NCBI GenBank assembly: GCA_963693085.1
Contig: OY856409.1
Location: 237,514,558-237,578,557 of the forward strand
Length of the DNA: 64,000 nucleotides
Reading direction: 5' to 3'
Source: Alisma plantago-aquatica
Lineage: Eukaryota > Streptophyta > Magnoliopsida > Alismatales > Alismataceae
In this document: piece after piece, positions 11,656 to 25,243 of the stretch
Numbering within the stretch: the first letter of the stretch is position 1
Layout: the number at the start of each line of letters is the position of its first letter
Notes under the pieces: generated by a model
Seen by the model: the letters and a program-made list of their open reading frames with translations, nothing else
Told to the model about the DNA's origin: nothing
Databases searched by the model: none
Made by a program: the position numbers and the translations under genes

Positions 11656-13343
11656 GAACAACTTGGTGGATTTGTGCAATATAGGAATGAGTATAAAAGT
11701 GTGTAAATTTATTAAAGCTATTAATGCATAGCTTAAAACAAGCTCCTAAGCAATGATATGAGATGTTTGATAGAGTACTATCAATGAAATGCTTCATTTC
11801 TAATAATTTTGATAAATGTATCTACTGTAAAAATCGTCGATGGTTGATTCATGTTGTTATACATAGATGATGTTTTGTTTCCAATATAAAAGTAATAAAT
11901 TAGACTATCATTCTTATATAATAAGTTTTAGATGAAATATATATAAGAGTCGTTTATGTGATTTTAAGGCCTAAAATCATGAGGTTTACTGATGGTATAA
12001 CTCTCTAAAAGTCTCATTATGTTGAGAGGATACTAGAGAAGTTTGAGTACACATCATGCAACGATGTTAAGACTCTATATGAACTCATCAAAATGTCTTG
12101 TATAAGAATGTGACTGGAGTTCTTTTGAATTAATTACGATACTTGTTGGATATTGGAAGTTTGATGTATCTTAAGAACCACACATGTACATACATTATGT
12201 TTGTTATATGTAAGTTGAGTAGATACACCAATGATCAATGTAAGACCCATTTAGAAATCTCTTGATAGAGTATTGAGGTCTGTAAAGGGAACGTGTTACC
12301 TTGACTTCATTATGACAAATATCCTTTGGTAGTAGAAGGATATAATAATGCATGTCGGTTTGTCATGAACTCTAGGAGTAATGGTGTTTTGTGATATATT
12401 TTCCTAATAAGAAAATGTGTTGTTTTATGGATTGTCTTAGTCTTCTTATGAAGCTTAGTTGGGTGTTTTATATATGAAATTGAATTGGATATTGAATGGA
12501 TGCATAGATTTTAATCTAAGTTAGCTATTAAAAATAAATATGACTCATGCAATTTCATTTCATATTAATAACAATATAACTATAGAAGATATAAAGATTC
12601 ATAAGTATAATTAAAACAACATTGACGCATCCAAGTCAGACTTATGTTTGTAAGGGAGTTAGTGTCTTGTGGGGTCAAGGCTTGACTACGTAGGTACCTT
12701 TTTTCTTATAAAGTCAATCCTTTGACTATATGTCTGAATATGGCATTAGTTGAGAAATTTAGGTTGGGGATGGGGCTGAAACCCATTCTTATTCATAGGC
12801 AGTAGCAACCCAACCCAAAAGAGTGGAGATCCCACGAATTGGGTTCGATGTGGTAATAACAAGCTATCAGGTGAATTGATGACACTATGTAAATTTATGT
12901 TTGATGCTTCATGCATCTGTGTGTCTCTTTCCTGAAAACTTGTTTAGTGTCATAAGCTGCAAGTTAGTAAGAGATTAGTCTCTGAATAGAGTCAAGTCCT
13001 AGGACATGATGCTAGCAGTACATCCTTAGAGACTTCAACTAAATGATTGATGTTGTATGGGCCGTAACAAGGAATATGGTTGTTTCCTATATCAATCATG
13101 ATTCCCTGATTAGGATGCATGGTCTTTAATGCATCATTTTACTTCTTTACTGCCATATCTTTATTATGTTGTTACCAATCGATACTCTTGCAACCAAGGT
13201 TCAAGTTCAAGACTTTAGTTCACTTAGTTCATGTGGGAGTCTACGTTGGATAACTCAGGTAGATTCAAACCGAAAGGTATGTACTGAAAGCATAGTATGG
13301 ATGACTGTTTGGTAGGGCACTACACATTGGACTTTGTGGGGAT
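9669..13343 (+). pseudogene. copia element 2 internal region, heavily decayed
   Basis: A plus-strand relative of element 1 with no long open frame. Collinear matches are: integrase (10272-10505, with motifs NSEILDLVH and CEFNEV), integrase tail (10820-11040, compare 6560-6750), RT start (11390-11520), RT around the (AT)n run (11570-11700), RT/RNase H (11820-12740) and 3' UTR with the GGAGATCCCACGAATTGGG segment (12820-12845). Stops, frameshifts and A/T drift occur throughout, so it is much older than element 1 or has been free of selection longer. Purine tract at 13329-13343. Confidence 0.85.
11604..11655. repeat. (AT)n(GT)n microsatellite in decayed RT
   Basis: About 18 AT followed by about 9 GT repeats, placed at the same RT codons as the (AT)n at 5930-5953 of element 1. 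Confidence 0.95.
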
Positions 13344-14464
13344 TGTTAGATATATAACTTTTACAACTATTATTTAGCATGGGTTACACCCAATGTAGTA
13401 TAGCCAGTACATAATGGAAAGGAATGTAAGTTACTCTTTTTGTATATAAAAGGATAATTATGTTATTAATTATTGATTTAATTAATTGTATCTTTCTGAA
13501 ACGTTTTAGCATCTTTCTCTTATGTGAATAAGAGATGAAGTTAATTATTTATATAATTAATGGTCTCATTTCCTTAACGATTAAGATATGTACGTTTCGT
13601 GTACAAATCTGAAACGGTTCATCAACTTTTCGTTATGTGAATAAGAGATGAAGTTAATTATTTATATATAATTAATGGTTTCCTTTCTTTAACGGAAAAA
13701 AACATGTATGTTTCGTGTACAAGAGTGATCGAGTGATCGTGTCCGTCTAGGATTAGGACGTGGGGTGTGAAAGGGTTATAAAAAGGGAAACATGTCAATA
13801 GAGTTGGACACACAATGTATTCAGTCTCTCTCTGTATAATGCACAGCCGTTTGTAAGAGACGAGAGATGTGTCCTCTTGATGGAGTGTTTCTCTTCTTTC
13901 CCTTCGCCCATGTGAATTGTTGCTTTGTGGAGACTTGTCTTCGAAACGAAGCGAGTATTCAGAAAAGTTGTCTCATGGAGATCCTTCTCCTGAATGAGAC
14001 AAATAATGTCGTCATTCTATTCCTTTGACACGATCTATCCGGATGGTGGTACCTACGATCGCTGGGTTGCACTGGTGGTGTAAATATTTCGGCGTCAAAT
14101 TGACGTACCGGAAGAGCGACGTTAAAGACAAGTAGACATGCAGAGCAACTTGACGTCAAGCGTTAGCAAGATGAGTCAAAGATATAGACTTTGCTGCATT
14201 CTTAATGACTGGATGGACTGGAAGAACATCGCTTATCCGAAAGATTGCAAGGCAATGATTTCTTGAAGTATATATACGTATATGTAAATATACATGTCTT
14301 GTTTCTCAAGAGGACGATCCGGTCAGGAGTTTCTTACTCTTTTATTTATGTTCTCCTATAATGTTTTATTCTTGTATATCGTATCTTGATCTACCTGCAA
14401 TTGTTAAATTTTTACAACTGTTTGTTGTTGCATGTAACGACGTTTACACCTAAATTATCTAACA
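13344..14464 (+). repeat. 3' LTR of copia element 2
   Basis: Starts TGTTAGATAT right after the purine tract ACTTTGTGGGGAT and ends TTATCTAACA, 1121 bp. It contains an internal duplication of about 116 bp: TATGTGAATAAGAGATGAAG at about 13519 and again at about 13635, each followed by an AACG...ATGTACGTTTCGTGTACAA-like segment. The five bases after it are CTTAA. Confidence 0.88.
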
Positions 14465-15470
14465 CTTAACATGTGGTGGAGTTAAGATATCACTTATGTA
14501 ATTTATTAGGAAATGGATGCAGTAACTGCACTTTGCATGTATTTTACATGACCGTTACTTCGACAATAATGACTGCAGGTGGAATATCTCTTGACTGCAT
14601 TGAATCTTACTTTTTCCTATGTTCCGGATATCCCATCGGGTGGGACGGTGGCTATGGCTAGAATTTTCCTTATCGGAAACCCACCGCCCCCTAGCATTTG
14701 TAATCCCGTATGCGCGGGACAATTTTGTTATGACAAATCCTAGTAACCATGACTCACGGGTCCGCGTAACATATATATTATCAATCTTCAGCATTGTACA
14801 TGTCTTTGGAACCGATCAATCACCCCACACATTTTCCACTAACGGGTGTTTTTTATATTATTTGCTTTCCATTTCCAGCACGACAACCAAACGCAAGAAA
14901 GCATTAAAGATAATCATTTCCCTCGCCAACCGTTCCTTTTCCAATCCTTTAGATTTCATGTCGCTTATCTTTTCTAATGAACCAAACACGGCCAAAGAGT
15001 AGAAGTTGTGAGGTATAAGATGTGTCTAAAATAGGATTGTTGAGGGGAGGTACCCTTAGATACATCCTTCACGCAAACTGAAAATAAAGAAAATAAAACA
15101 TTCAGATGTAATCATCAATCTTTTGGCGGTGCATCTAGTAGGGACTAAAACATTCAGATATAATCGTCAATCTGCTTGTTAAATTATAAGTAGATGTAAA
15201 TTTGGCAGGTAGTGGGTGTTCTAAAGCTAAGTGTGGCGGTGATCTTGTGAATGAGGCAATACAAGTGAAAATTGACGTTGATGATGATGCCCCAACCACC
15301 TTGAGCTAGGTTTACAAAGATGATCCCAACTGACTATAGATCTATTTAGTGTTTAATATTTGAATCTCCCTAAAGAAATCAAAGCCCGATTTTATGAATT
15401 TGGTTTAGAAAACACGATGGGAGAGGGATGTAGTTTACGAAATATGTTATGATATGTGTGAGAGAGGAGT
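14465..15470. other. Non-coding sequence, no gene seen
   Basis: The 127-codon frame at 14619-15002 shows no recognisable domain and is overlapped by an opposite frame. The CCAAACACGGCC stretch at about 14983 resembles the end of a hAT-type MITE, but no partner arm was found. Confidence 0.4.
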
Positions 15471-15474
15471 TTAA

Positions 15475-16015
15475 GAGTGCCTAACTTGCCAGTCAAATTG
15501 AGAATTTTTTATTTCCATAATGATAGTTTGTTTTACTTTTTTTTAATAATTGGTTGCCAAATTGTGTTGTGAAGAGATGTGAGAGAGAGTGGTAGGCCGA
15601 GATATTCAACATGATTTTTTTCCACTTTGCAGTCCGACATAGATTTAAATCTCACAAAATCATAAGGATTGATGTCGGTACCTTGCATAGTGGATTTTTT
15701 TTATATTTATTTTAAGTCATGAGAGTTGTGAGGAAACGACCAACATGTGGATGATATCGATAATGCCTTTTATATTTTGGTTTGATAAAAGTGATAGTAT
15801 CATCCACATATCAGATTACATTTATATAAAATCCTCAATTTTATTGAGTGAGTCATTTTCAGTTACAAGATGGACAAATTTGGTAAGTATAGAGTTGACA
15901 ATGTTGAAGAGATATGGGTATATAGGATCACCTTGTCTAAGGACATCTGAATGGGTAAAGTAGCCAAATGTCAATCAATTTATAAGAGTAGAGAAATGGG
16001 CACAGTGATGCATAT
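15475..16015 (-). pseudogene. LINE (non-LTR) reverse transcriptase fossil
   Basis: Read on the minus strand from 16015 down, three frames together give the plant LINE RT series: CITVPISLL near 16005, then LRQGDPIYPYLFNIV (15912-15950), then YVDDTITFIK (15780-15812) as the catalytic box in place of the usual YADDT, and finally CKVEKNHVEYLGLPLS (15590-15640), the thumb motif. Frameshifts separate the three blocks, and a stop falls upstream of the first. No poly-A tail, endonuclease or ORF1 could be found, so only the RT centre of an old L1-type insertion survives. Confidence 0.82.
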
Positions 16016-17961
16016 ATGAATTGAGTGGATCCATCGAGAGGGATAACCAAGACCCGGATACATACAATTATGTTGATACAATCTCACATAGAAATTCATG
16101 TTTATTATCGATTTATGTTGTGTTCCTTTATTTTTGTATCTCATTTATAGGGAAGGGGTCCATAATCCTTACACACACCTAGCCAAGACATTAAATTTTT
16201 AGTCCTTTCCCTGTGTCTCAATGGATTTTGAACCAACAATCTATACTATAACCAACAACATCCTTTACTAACTGAGCCAATTGTTAAGTGTAGAATTTAT
16301 GTACCTACCTACTAACCAACACCTAGATAATATTTTCTTTAACTAGTCCAAACTCACCAAAATTGCAATGGTTGTCTGCTTGCTTCTTTCTTACACATAT
16401 CACAATTGCAATCATGCACGACCTTTCATTGTCCAATGCTTCTACCCTTAATTCCTAGCAAAAGTGGCTAACCTCGCTTCTTCGTTCTCCTTATACTGAA
16501 ATGTAGAAAGAAAACCACTTCATTAATACAATGTGAACCACCCATTAGTCCAACCACTTTCATCCTATGAAGAAACACACTTCATTAACGCAGCATAGAC
16601 CACCCATTAGTCCAACCACTCTCATCCTCAAAACCATAACAAAATTATAGCCCATCACATATAATCCCCTTCTAAAAAAGACCATAAACACCACCCCTTC
16701 TTGTAACGTGGGTCAAACCTAGGGTTGGAAATTTTGACCCGACATGACCCAAAAATGTGCAATTTATTCCAAACCGAAGATCTTTCATTGGTGAGCGTTA
16801 TTGTTTGTATGAGACCAGATAAAGACCCAAAATCCTTTTTTTTTTAAGATTCCATTAAAACATTCAATTTCAAGAATTCTAACATCTCGACCTGAAATTG
16901 ACCGGACGCAACCCAATTGCCAACCCGAGTCAAACCACTCATCTAAAATTGTCCATATTAGGTCGGAATCAATGGTTCTCAATCTTCACATTATTGATCT
17001 TTGGATTATATTGGATCTTTATAGACTACACACACCACTCCTACCATGGCTACACACATCAACTTGAACTATGTTGCATAATCGTAATCTTTTGAGGTTC
17101 TTGTTAACAGTGACCTAGTTAATAAATTCAATGGTTGTAGGATTATTGTGCATAATTGTCTCTATTCTCCGTAGAATTGTCATGCTAAATGTTAGTACCT
17201 TAGGCATCCAACACAAAGAAAAACTGAACATATTCATGTTTTCTCATATGAATGATCATGTTCTAGATCAAATCACCTCATCCTCATTGACAACATATTC
17301 CAATATGTTCAGGGTGATGACCTACCTTTCATTCATACCAACAAAATCCTTTAACCTACTATCCGAAGACATCAATTGGTCTAAATCATTTGTGCTCATA
17401 TGTCAAATAGTCTTCCACTCTTTTGATGTCTCCTTACTCATCGTGTGTGGTAATTTTAAAACATCACCAAGCAAGGCCTTGATCTCAGTTGTCATTGTAT
17501 CCTCGAGAAGGAAACGCATGAAGCCCAATAATCATTTTACATAATTGCATATCATAGGTTTAATCAAAAGGATGGCATCTCTTGGAGCTATAGGAACCAT
17601 TATTGAAATGGCAACATTATGCCATTGTTGTCTACTATTAAACAAATTAGAAGCGATGCACACGTTTAGCGGAATGGAGATGAACAACAATAAAGAATGA
17701 TAGATGGCAGTAGCAAACAGGTGCACGTGCTGCCAACACCTGTTTAATGTCACATATTAATATATGAACAAAATATGCTACATTTGACACACGGCACCAA
17801 TTCAGCGATGGCTAAGATCTACATTCAATAAAATTGCGTAGTGGATGGATGTAACTTAATTAGTCCCACGACCAACTCCTGTAAACTGTCCCTCGGAGTT
17901 GTACGGTACATAAGGTGAAAGCCCGATACATACTTCCACTTCATGACTATAGTAAGAGTAA
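16016..17961. other. Non-coding sequence, no recognised gene
   Basis: Contains a degenerate duplication of about 62 bp (16502-16564 and 16565-16627, sharing ACCACCCATTAGTCCAACCA). An open frame of 137 codons at 17131-17544 has no domain I know; the minus strand of the same stretch is also partly open, so it may be a fragment of an unidentified element. Confidence 0.4.
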
Positions 17962-18257
<296 letters not shown>

Positions 18258-21200
18258 ACACACTTATCCATTTTAAATAACTACTCACACAAAGGCAACA
18301 TGATTTTGAGCGGCCACATGCCGCCGAACGACATATGCCGATATGTGGCTTCCTCTATTCAATAACCATCACCGACGATGATTTCTTACCTTAACAAGGA
18401 ACTAGTTATAAGATCTAACCACCACGCGGGAGAAATTTAAGGCTTCTAGAGAAGAAATGAAGAGAGGGAAGTGGGATAATTGTACGAAACAATAAACAGA
18501 AGTCCTTGATCTGATTGGAGTCTGGAAATGAAGGCACAGGTGTCCGCAACAGAAGTTTCAATTTAGGCGTCAATCTCCACTAAAGGTGCAAGGATGAATT
18601 TCGAGGTCAACACACCAAAAGACGAACCAACAAACGTGCTGCTGCCTGCCACAAATTCAGTGGAGCAAACCAAGCTAGCTTTCACGTTAGGCTAATCAAT
18701 GGCGCTTTCTTTCTTCGATCGAGTCCCCACTATCCACCCGCGTGTTGGTGTCAAGTTGGGGATTTTTTTTTTAATTGTTAAACGAGTTAGTGTCACACGT
18801 GCACATACATGTGCCCCTGAATGCGTTTATTTTATATTAAATATTTAAAAAATAAATTTTGTTATAAAGATAATGGTAATTTTTATAACTGTTTTATAAA
18901 AAATTTAGAAACGTGTTGTTTATTGACCCAAAACGCAAGCTTGAAGGAAAGAATTTGGCAGAAAAAGAGAAGAGAAAGAATCAAGAAAAGAACAAGATGA
19001 ACTCGTTCTTTTTATAGCAGAATAGATTTTGGAGTTGAATTCCTTATTACATGGGACCAAAATATTCATATATTTTCGTTATTTATATATTTCATTTTTA
19101 TTTTCTGCGCTGTGATCAACTGAACATTAGCACGTATTACAAACAAACTAGACAAGATTTAAGAGCATCGACCATTCATTGCCTTCACAACTTTCCGTTG
19201 CGTCTACATTATTAGCACATAGAAGAAAAAATGAGCTGGGAGAACATAATAACGCGTTTTAGCTGGGTGCTAGCTACTGAGCTAGAAACAAATTTCTGCA
19301 CTTGTGACGGTGCATGATTAATGTTATATTAATTTGAATGAATCGTGCTAGATCGACAGCTAATTCAATGAAGGATGAGATTGGTTTATACGTTAATTTG
19401 AATGAATCGTGCGAGACTGACAGGTAATTCAATGAAGGATGAGATCGGAATTCAATGAAACTGGGAAATCTGTGGATATTCAATGCATTAAATAATGTGC
19501 ATTCAATGGCCATTCAAATCTTTGGAGGGAAATCAGCTAACTTTCACGTTAGGACCGTCAATGGGAATTTCTACTAGGGAGCCCGCAAAGCGGCAACGCA
19601 AACGGCATCGTAATGCCAAGTTGAGAGTTGAATTCTCTATACATATATGGCAGCAGATATTCGATACATCCTTGCTGATTATTTTTTGTTTGGTTTGTTG
19701 GCTGGTTGCTTGTTTGTACACTCTGATCAGCTGAACAAAACACAGATTTTAAGAGGATCGACTGTCCATTTTCTGTTGATTTCGTTTTTCGTGGTAGCCT
19801 TCTTATTGAGTAAAATGGGAGAGACAAAACAAATGAAGTAAAGAACAACAATAAAGAGTTAGACGAATGATAGAAACAAAAAGGTACACACATTACTCAC
19901 AAATCATGTTTCACATCACCATTGAGTGAAATTTCCAGTTCAAAGTGATGTTTCATATTTTATATCACTTTTGAGTGAAGTTTTCCGGGACAAGCGACAC
20001 CAATTCAATGAGTGATAAGATCCGAGCGCAAAGGAAACTAGACAATCGATGGTATTCCATGAAGTTTAGCACCGCTGGCAGTGAGCGGCAGTAGTGGTGC
20101 TGAGAGGGTTTATTTGGCCCAAGAAATTTGATAGCACTCAAGGTTGAGCCTTTAATGCAAACATTACATATTAGATTGAGTGAGTCCTTCGTCTCCCTAT
20201 GATCTATAAGTCGTGTACCTCCAACTCTACCTTATAGTAGGATAAGTGAAAAAGATCACGGAGTTTGACGTAGAGAAATCAAGGTGGACATCTCATTTAC
20301 CAATCCGGGCCCACTTAACATATGTACCACATTTCAGCAAACATGAAGAATCATGGCATTCGTAACATGCACAATCATAATTATTCATGAGCATACTTGC
20401 AAAAAGATGAGAAAATCACGCTATATCACAATAATTAGCATCGAATTATCACCCACATTATCCCAATACCATTTATAGCATCATCAACATGGATGCAATA
20501 ATCATACAATATCATGACTATAATCTAGCATGAAACCTTATTCCATAATGACTCATAATAATTAAGAAAATATTTAATCATATCATTATCGATATCATAG
20601 GATTCCTGAATTCATATCTAGGCATCCTAACATGTCAATAAAGTTCTTTGTAGGATGTGAAAACCTACATACCTTGTTGAGTAGGATTCTCAACTTCTTA
20701 TCTCCTAGTCTTTTCTTCTTAGTTGTGTGCACCTATAACATTCAAGGAGAATTCAAACAGATTAGATTACTGAAGTTTTATACAGATTATGTTCGCCACT
20801 ATTTTTAATTACATATATTGTAGTTTTTTTATTTCATTTTAACGTCTTTCTTTATAAACCCTAATTTCATGCTTCTTTTCACTTTCCACCTTTCTTCTTC
20901 ATTATCATATACACTTAAACATGATGGTAAACCTACTTATTTTAACAATTTTTACAAAAATCCTAACTCATCATGCAATCGTTATTAAAATAGTTAATTC
21001 ACTAATTATGCCTTGAATATTTTCTTTGGATTCCCTTCACACAATGCACTCATCTTAATATGATAGAAATGTGGGAATTAACCAAATCTGAGGATAACTT
21101 GGTAACAAAGAACATTTCTAGTAAGAATGGGGATCCATCTCTAGTGTTCATCTATTTCTTCTTCCATAAGCATCTCTCTTCTCTTTCCCATCTCCTCTTT

Positions 21201-21745
21201 GATTGACCTTTTTTCTTTTGCTCTTCCCTCTTCCTCTATTCCCTTATAAGGAGTGTGACTCTATAGGGGAATACTCCTTACTCGATTGACAATAAACCCA
21301 TCCAATCCAAATAGACTAATATGTAGGTTGGAAAAGATGAAAATATAATTTCCCAAGAATGATATATTAAACATAGTCTTTTATGTAGAAACATAAAAAC
21401 TAACTAATTAAACATTATTCTCACTGCATAGTTCCTCATCTCAAGGGTAGTAATACAAAAAAGATAACTATACATTTAAATACTACAATTGACCGGTGCA
21501 AAGGATGACCTAGCAATCTCAATCTATCTGTCAAGTCAATGTTCATGGTTTAAGGTCATCCTGAGTTAGTAGTCTCTACAACACCTACGTGTAGGTGGTT
21601 TGGGAGTATCACCCAGGTAAGGAAGTAAAAGGTATGTGTGAATAACTGTTAAGTGTGTCCATAATAAAATATATGGAATTATAAGGAGGTAAGTACAAAA
21701 GAGGGGGTTCCACTAATATATGGAAAATGTGTGCCCTAATAAATA
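18258..21745. other. Long non-coding AT-rich stretch, no gene seen
   Basis: Contains a 64-bp tandem duplication (TTAATTTGAATGAATCGTGC at 19329 and 19393). Segments near 18675 and 19110 recur in diverged form near 19537 and 19716, suggesting an old duplication. The 20280-20700 part, rich in CATAATCATACAATATCATG-like text, has the composition of a gypsy LTR, but no termini are visible. Confidence 0.45.
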
Positions 21746-21803
21746 AATGTTTTTCCTAAGAACCACTGATATATATGTATATATATGTATGTATGATGTG
21801 TGT

Positions 21804-22291
<488 letters not shown>

Positions 22292-22345
<54 letters not shown>
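22292..22345. repeat. (TC)n(TA)n microsatellite between the two elements
   Basis: Mirror image of the (TA)n(GA)n before copy 1, and joined by TAGA to the start of copy 2. Confidence 0.95.
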
Positions 22346-22346
<1 letters not shown>

Positions 22347-22736
22347 TCAGGCTAGAATACACTCGAGTGTACGGATCACACGAATACACTCAAGTGTGTT
22401 TGCATATCAAGACTATTTTTTGCAAAATGTAAACCATTGATCTTAACCGTCATACTATAACTAGGCTACATACAAATTTTGAGCCCATTTGGATGAGTGT
22501 AAGTCACTCATCCAAGGGCAACAAAATCGACGCGCCAAACTAATTTGAAATGCATAATTTTTGCGGTATTCATAACATGAGTTATACATATCCAAATGTG
22601 TTCAAATTTTGCGTATGAGTTGTTCATAAGATGTTTAAGAAGATCAATGGATTAGATTTTCAAAAAAAATATTGCATCATGAAAAACTACTTGAGTGTAT
22701 TCTGCTCCGGATACACTCGAGTGTATTCTAGCCTGA

Positions 22737-22737
<1 letters not shown>
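22346..22737. mobile_element. Microsatellite-embedded inverted-repeat element, copy 2
   Basis: 392 bp, same orientation as copy 1 and nearly identical over most of its length, for example the TTTTTTGCAAAATGTAAACC segment is in both. It differs by scattered substitutions, among them CACTCGAGTGTA instead of CACTCAAGTGTA at the right end. It is followed by TC(TA)n (22738-22799) and (GA)n (22800-22829). Confidence 0.75.

Positions 22738-22829
<92 letters not shown>
22738..22829. repeat. (TA)n(GA)n microsatellite after copy 2
   Basis: About 29 TA and 15 GA repeats. The open frame of Ile-Tyr and Arg-Glu repeats over it is an artefact. Confidence 0.97.
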
Positions 22830-22830
<1 letters not shown>

Positions 22831-23452
22831 TAACACTCAGCAAGCATTATTGAGTGGTAAGATAAATAGTTCAGTCATTTTTCATTTCAGGAAAACAAGG
22901 CAAGTGGGTTCATAGATCCCATATATAACATATTCGATGAAATCAGCGGAATAACAAGTTCAAAATCAAGAAAATTTAATGGAATAATAAGAAGAATAAA
23001 ACAAAAGGATGATCACATGATTCAGATAAAAGTGGGTTTATAGAAAAGTTGTTGCACATACCTAGTCTTTACTGCTAATGGTTAACACAATATATATACT
23101 CACTCACAAGTTCAAGTTTTCATCCTAGGTACACATTAGATTTTTTTTAAGTTGAGAGGTTTTATTCATCCCACCTTTCACAGGAAAAAACCTAGAAACT
23201 TACAAAAGAGATTCCTATGTCAATCATGTAGCATGTATATCCTAGACTAATGTCCCTTGTCATCTATACCATTTTATGTATAATATATGTCATCCCATCC
23301 ACATCAGAGTGGCAAAGGCCCAAAATCTGACCAGGTAGCCCATCCAAGCCGAGTTGTATTAGAGGTACTTCCATGCTCTGACCCCATATAACTAGTGCAA
23401 AGGTAGCAACATTTACCTTCTTGTGAATGAAGGATCCCAGAATGTTGCCCAC
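22830..23452. other. Left flank of the Athila insertion
   Basis: No recognised gene. The last 190 bases are open on the minus strand and form the downstream half of an open frame split by the Athila element (see 44608-44940). The five bases CCCAC at 23448-23452 are the left target-site duplication. Confidence 0.6.
23267..23452 (-). pseudogene. Unknown open frame, downstream half, split by Athila
   Basis: About 60 codons on the minus strand ending at a stop at 23264-23266. Reading from the other side of the Athila element (44640 to 44608) across the single target site into 23447 keeps one open frame. I do not recognise the protein; it holds the sequence LGSFIHKKVNVATFALVIWG and no cysteine-histidine or membrane motif. 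The plus strand is also partly open with a few stops, so the true coding strand is uncertain. Confidence 0.35.
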
Positions 23453-23685
23453 TGATGCGATGATTTTGAGTCGCATTTGTAGGCCTATTTCATATGTGTT
23501 TTATACTTTAATTAGTCATTTTCATGGTTAATATCACATAATTCATCTATTTTGGTCTTTGCTATCATTTTATGTCAAATCTCCCTTATTACATCGTTTT
23601 GAGCATTAATTGTCAAAATATTATTATTTGTGTGAATTTATTTGGTTCCATGTTTAAATTTTAGGACAAACGAGTATTTTCTTCC

Positions 23686-24007
23686 GTCGATACCATCGAC
23701 TTGGCCACAGGTTGCCAGCTGAAAGGAGCACCAAAGCGTCGATACTATCGACTGGGAAGTCGATGGTATCGAGTCACCTTCAGGTTGCTTGCGAAGAAGC
23801 AGTCGATAGTATCGACACCAAGTCGATACCATCGATGCACGGAGGCTATAGCGACGCAAAACGACAAAAACCGACGCCTACAGGAAGTCGATACCATCAA
23901 CCTGCATCGATGGTATCGATACTACATCAGGCACTCAGACAAAAAGAAAGAAGGGTTGCCGCTACCACACTGGGTTGATACCATCGACCCGCGTCGATGG
24001 TATCGAC
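23686..24007. promoter_or_regulatory. Paired palindrome array in 5' LTR
   Basis: Nine copies of GTCGATACCATCGAC or its reverse complement GTCGATGGTATCGAC, some with one or two changes, start at 23686, 23738, 23759, 23802, 23822, 23887, 23906, 23974 and 23993. Each copy is a dyad (GTCGAT, three bases, ATCGAC). After the first, they come in pairs 19-21 bp apart, normally in opposite orientation, so each pair can also fold as a 15-bp stem with a 4-6-base loop. Role unknown; repeated protein-binding sites or hairpins are the simplest ideas. Confidence 0.9.
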
Positions 24008-24763
24008 ACCGTCAGATATGCATTTGATTCAGATTGTTCCCAATCGGACGGCCGTGGTTAATTAGCGACCTAATGAGGGAGCTATACCTAATGACGGCCG
24101 CCCAGACGAGAGGATCATCTCATGAGCCATTGTACAAGTACCGAGGAGCGGTAGAGAGGAGAACGGAGGCTAGAAGCTCATACCAGTTGATTCGGATGCC
24201 GCAGAAGACGGATTTCACCACTGAAAGGCGGGAGAGCACGTGTTCTACGCAAAGGATCAACCGGTTCTTCTCCGTTCAGGGGTTTTCCCTTTCATTCCAC
24301 GTTTTTCACATGTTTTCCCCTATTTCTACCTTGTACTTGTTTGAGATGAACATGCAGGGCTAATCCCCTTCGTCTTTAGGACCGGGAGTAGCCCGTGAAT
24401 TCATTATATGACAGTTTTATAATAGTAAATCATATTTTATCTCTTAAGTCCGTGGTATAGTTTCGTTTTCTCAATATATTATTATGCTTGATCACCATAA
24501 TAATAACCTAATGCCCTTAATCACTTTGAAAGAAGGATTAACGGCTGAAAAGAGACGAAATCTACATTAATCGATAAATCCCTTGACCAAGGTGGTGTAA
24601 AATTAATGGTGGATACTGATAGATCGTTCATAATGCACCTAGTTTAGGGTATAGGTTACTACGACGGTGGAACCGACCTAAACCTAGGTAGTGAATTGCA
24701 CCACGACAGTGGGTAATTCTGTTTTCAGGCCACTACCCAGATAGAGAGATAAGATTGAGGCAT

Positions 24764-24771
24764 TATATAAA
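24764..24771 (+). promoter_or_regulatory. TATA box of Athila 5' LTR
   Basis: TATATAAA, about 290 bases before the LTR end, fits the U3/R promoter of the element and would place transcription start near 24795-24800. The 3' LTR has the same box at about 44315. Inferred from position only. Confidence 0.6.
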
Positions 24772-25062
24772 ATCTAATACAATGAAAACCCGCGGTGAAA
24801 CCGCAATCCTAAAGATACCCTTTTGAATTAATTAAATTAACATTTAATCGATCATTTGTTTTATTTTGTTTTTTGTTTTTTGTTTTCTTTTATTTTTAAC
24901 AACAACCCTAAATTTTTTATTCAGCTTAGCTGATCGCAAATAGTTAGTAGGAGTCTCCAACAATTCTGAGTATCCCTGTGTTCGACTCGGGCCTCACAAA
25001 GGCCTGTACTACTCGACGCGTTCACTTGCATTTTAGCGCATAGTAAAATTGTGTCAAGTTTT

Positions 25063-25080
25063 TGGCGTCGTTGCCGGGGA
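25063..25080 (+). promoter_or_regulatory. Primer-binding site, tRNA-Asp type
   Basis: TGGCGTCGTTGCCGGGGA begins six bases after the LTR. It matches the site expected for tRNA-Asp, the usual primer of Athila elements, except for a T in place of C at position 6, another C-to-T change. Confidence 0.88.
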
Positions 25081-25243
25081 TACGACAAATTGTTGGCACT
25101 TTGAGTGCTACGAGCGACCACTCCAGGCCACAATTTTTTTTTACTTTGAAACAACTTCAAATATTTTCTTTTTAGTGTCGTTAATTTTGAGACTCGTCAA
25201 AGCACTGTACTGAACTTAAACTTTCCTATTTTAGGTACGTTGC

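Larger units (their letters stand above)
23453..25056 (+). repeat. 5' LTR of Athila element
   Basis: 1604 bp. From TGATGCGATG to GTAAAATTGTGTCA. It aligns along its whole length with 42987-44602. The U3 part holds an array of nine 15-bp palindromes (23686-24007), and a TATA box lies at 24764. Open frames inside (for example 24034-24363, repeated at 43587-43916) are copies of LTR sequence, not genes. Confidence 0.95.

Noticed and set aside
17131..17544. 137-codon open frame as a host gene
   Set aside because: No domain recognised, overlapping open text on the other strand, no exon partners; kept only as a note in the non-coding region.
24034..24363. 109-codon frame, repeated at 43587-43916
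   Set aside because: Its two copies are simply the two LTRs of the Athila element; no known motif and no codon-level conservation evident.
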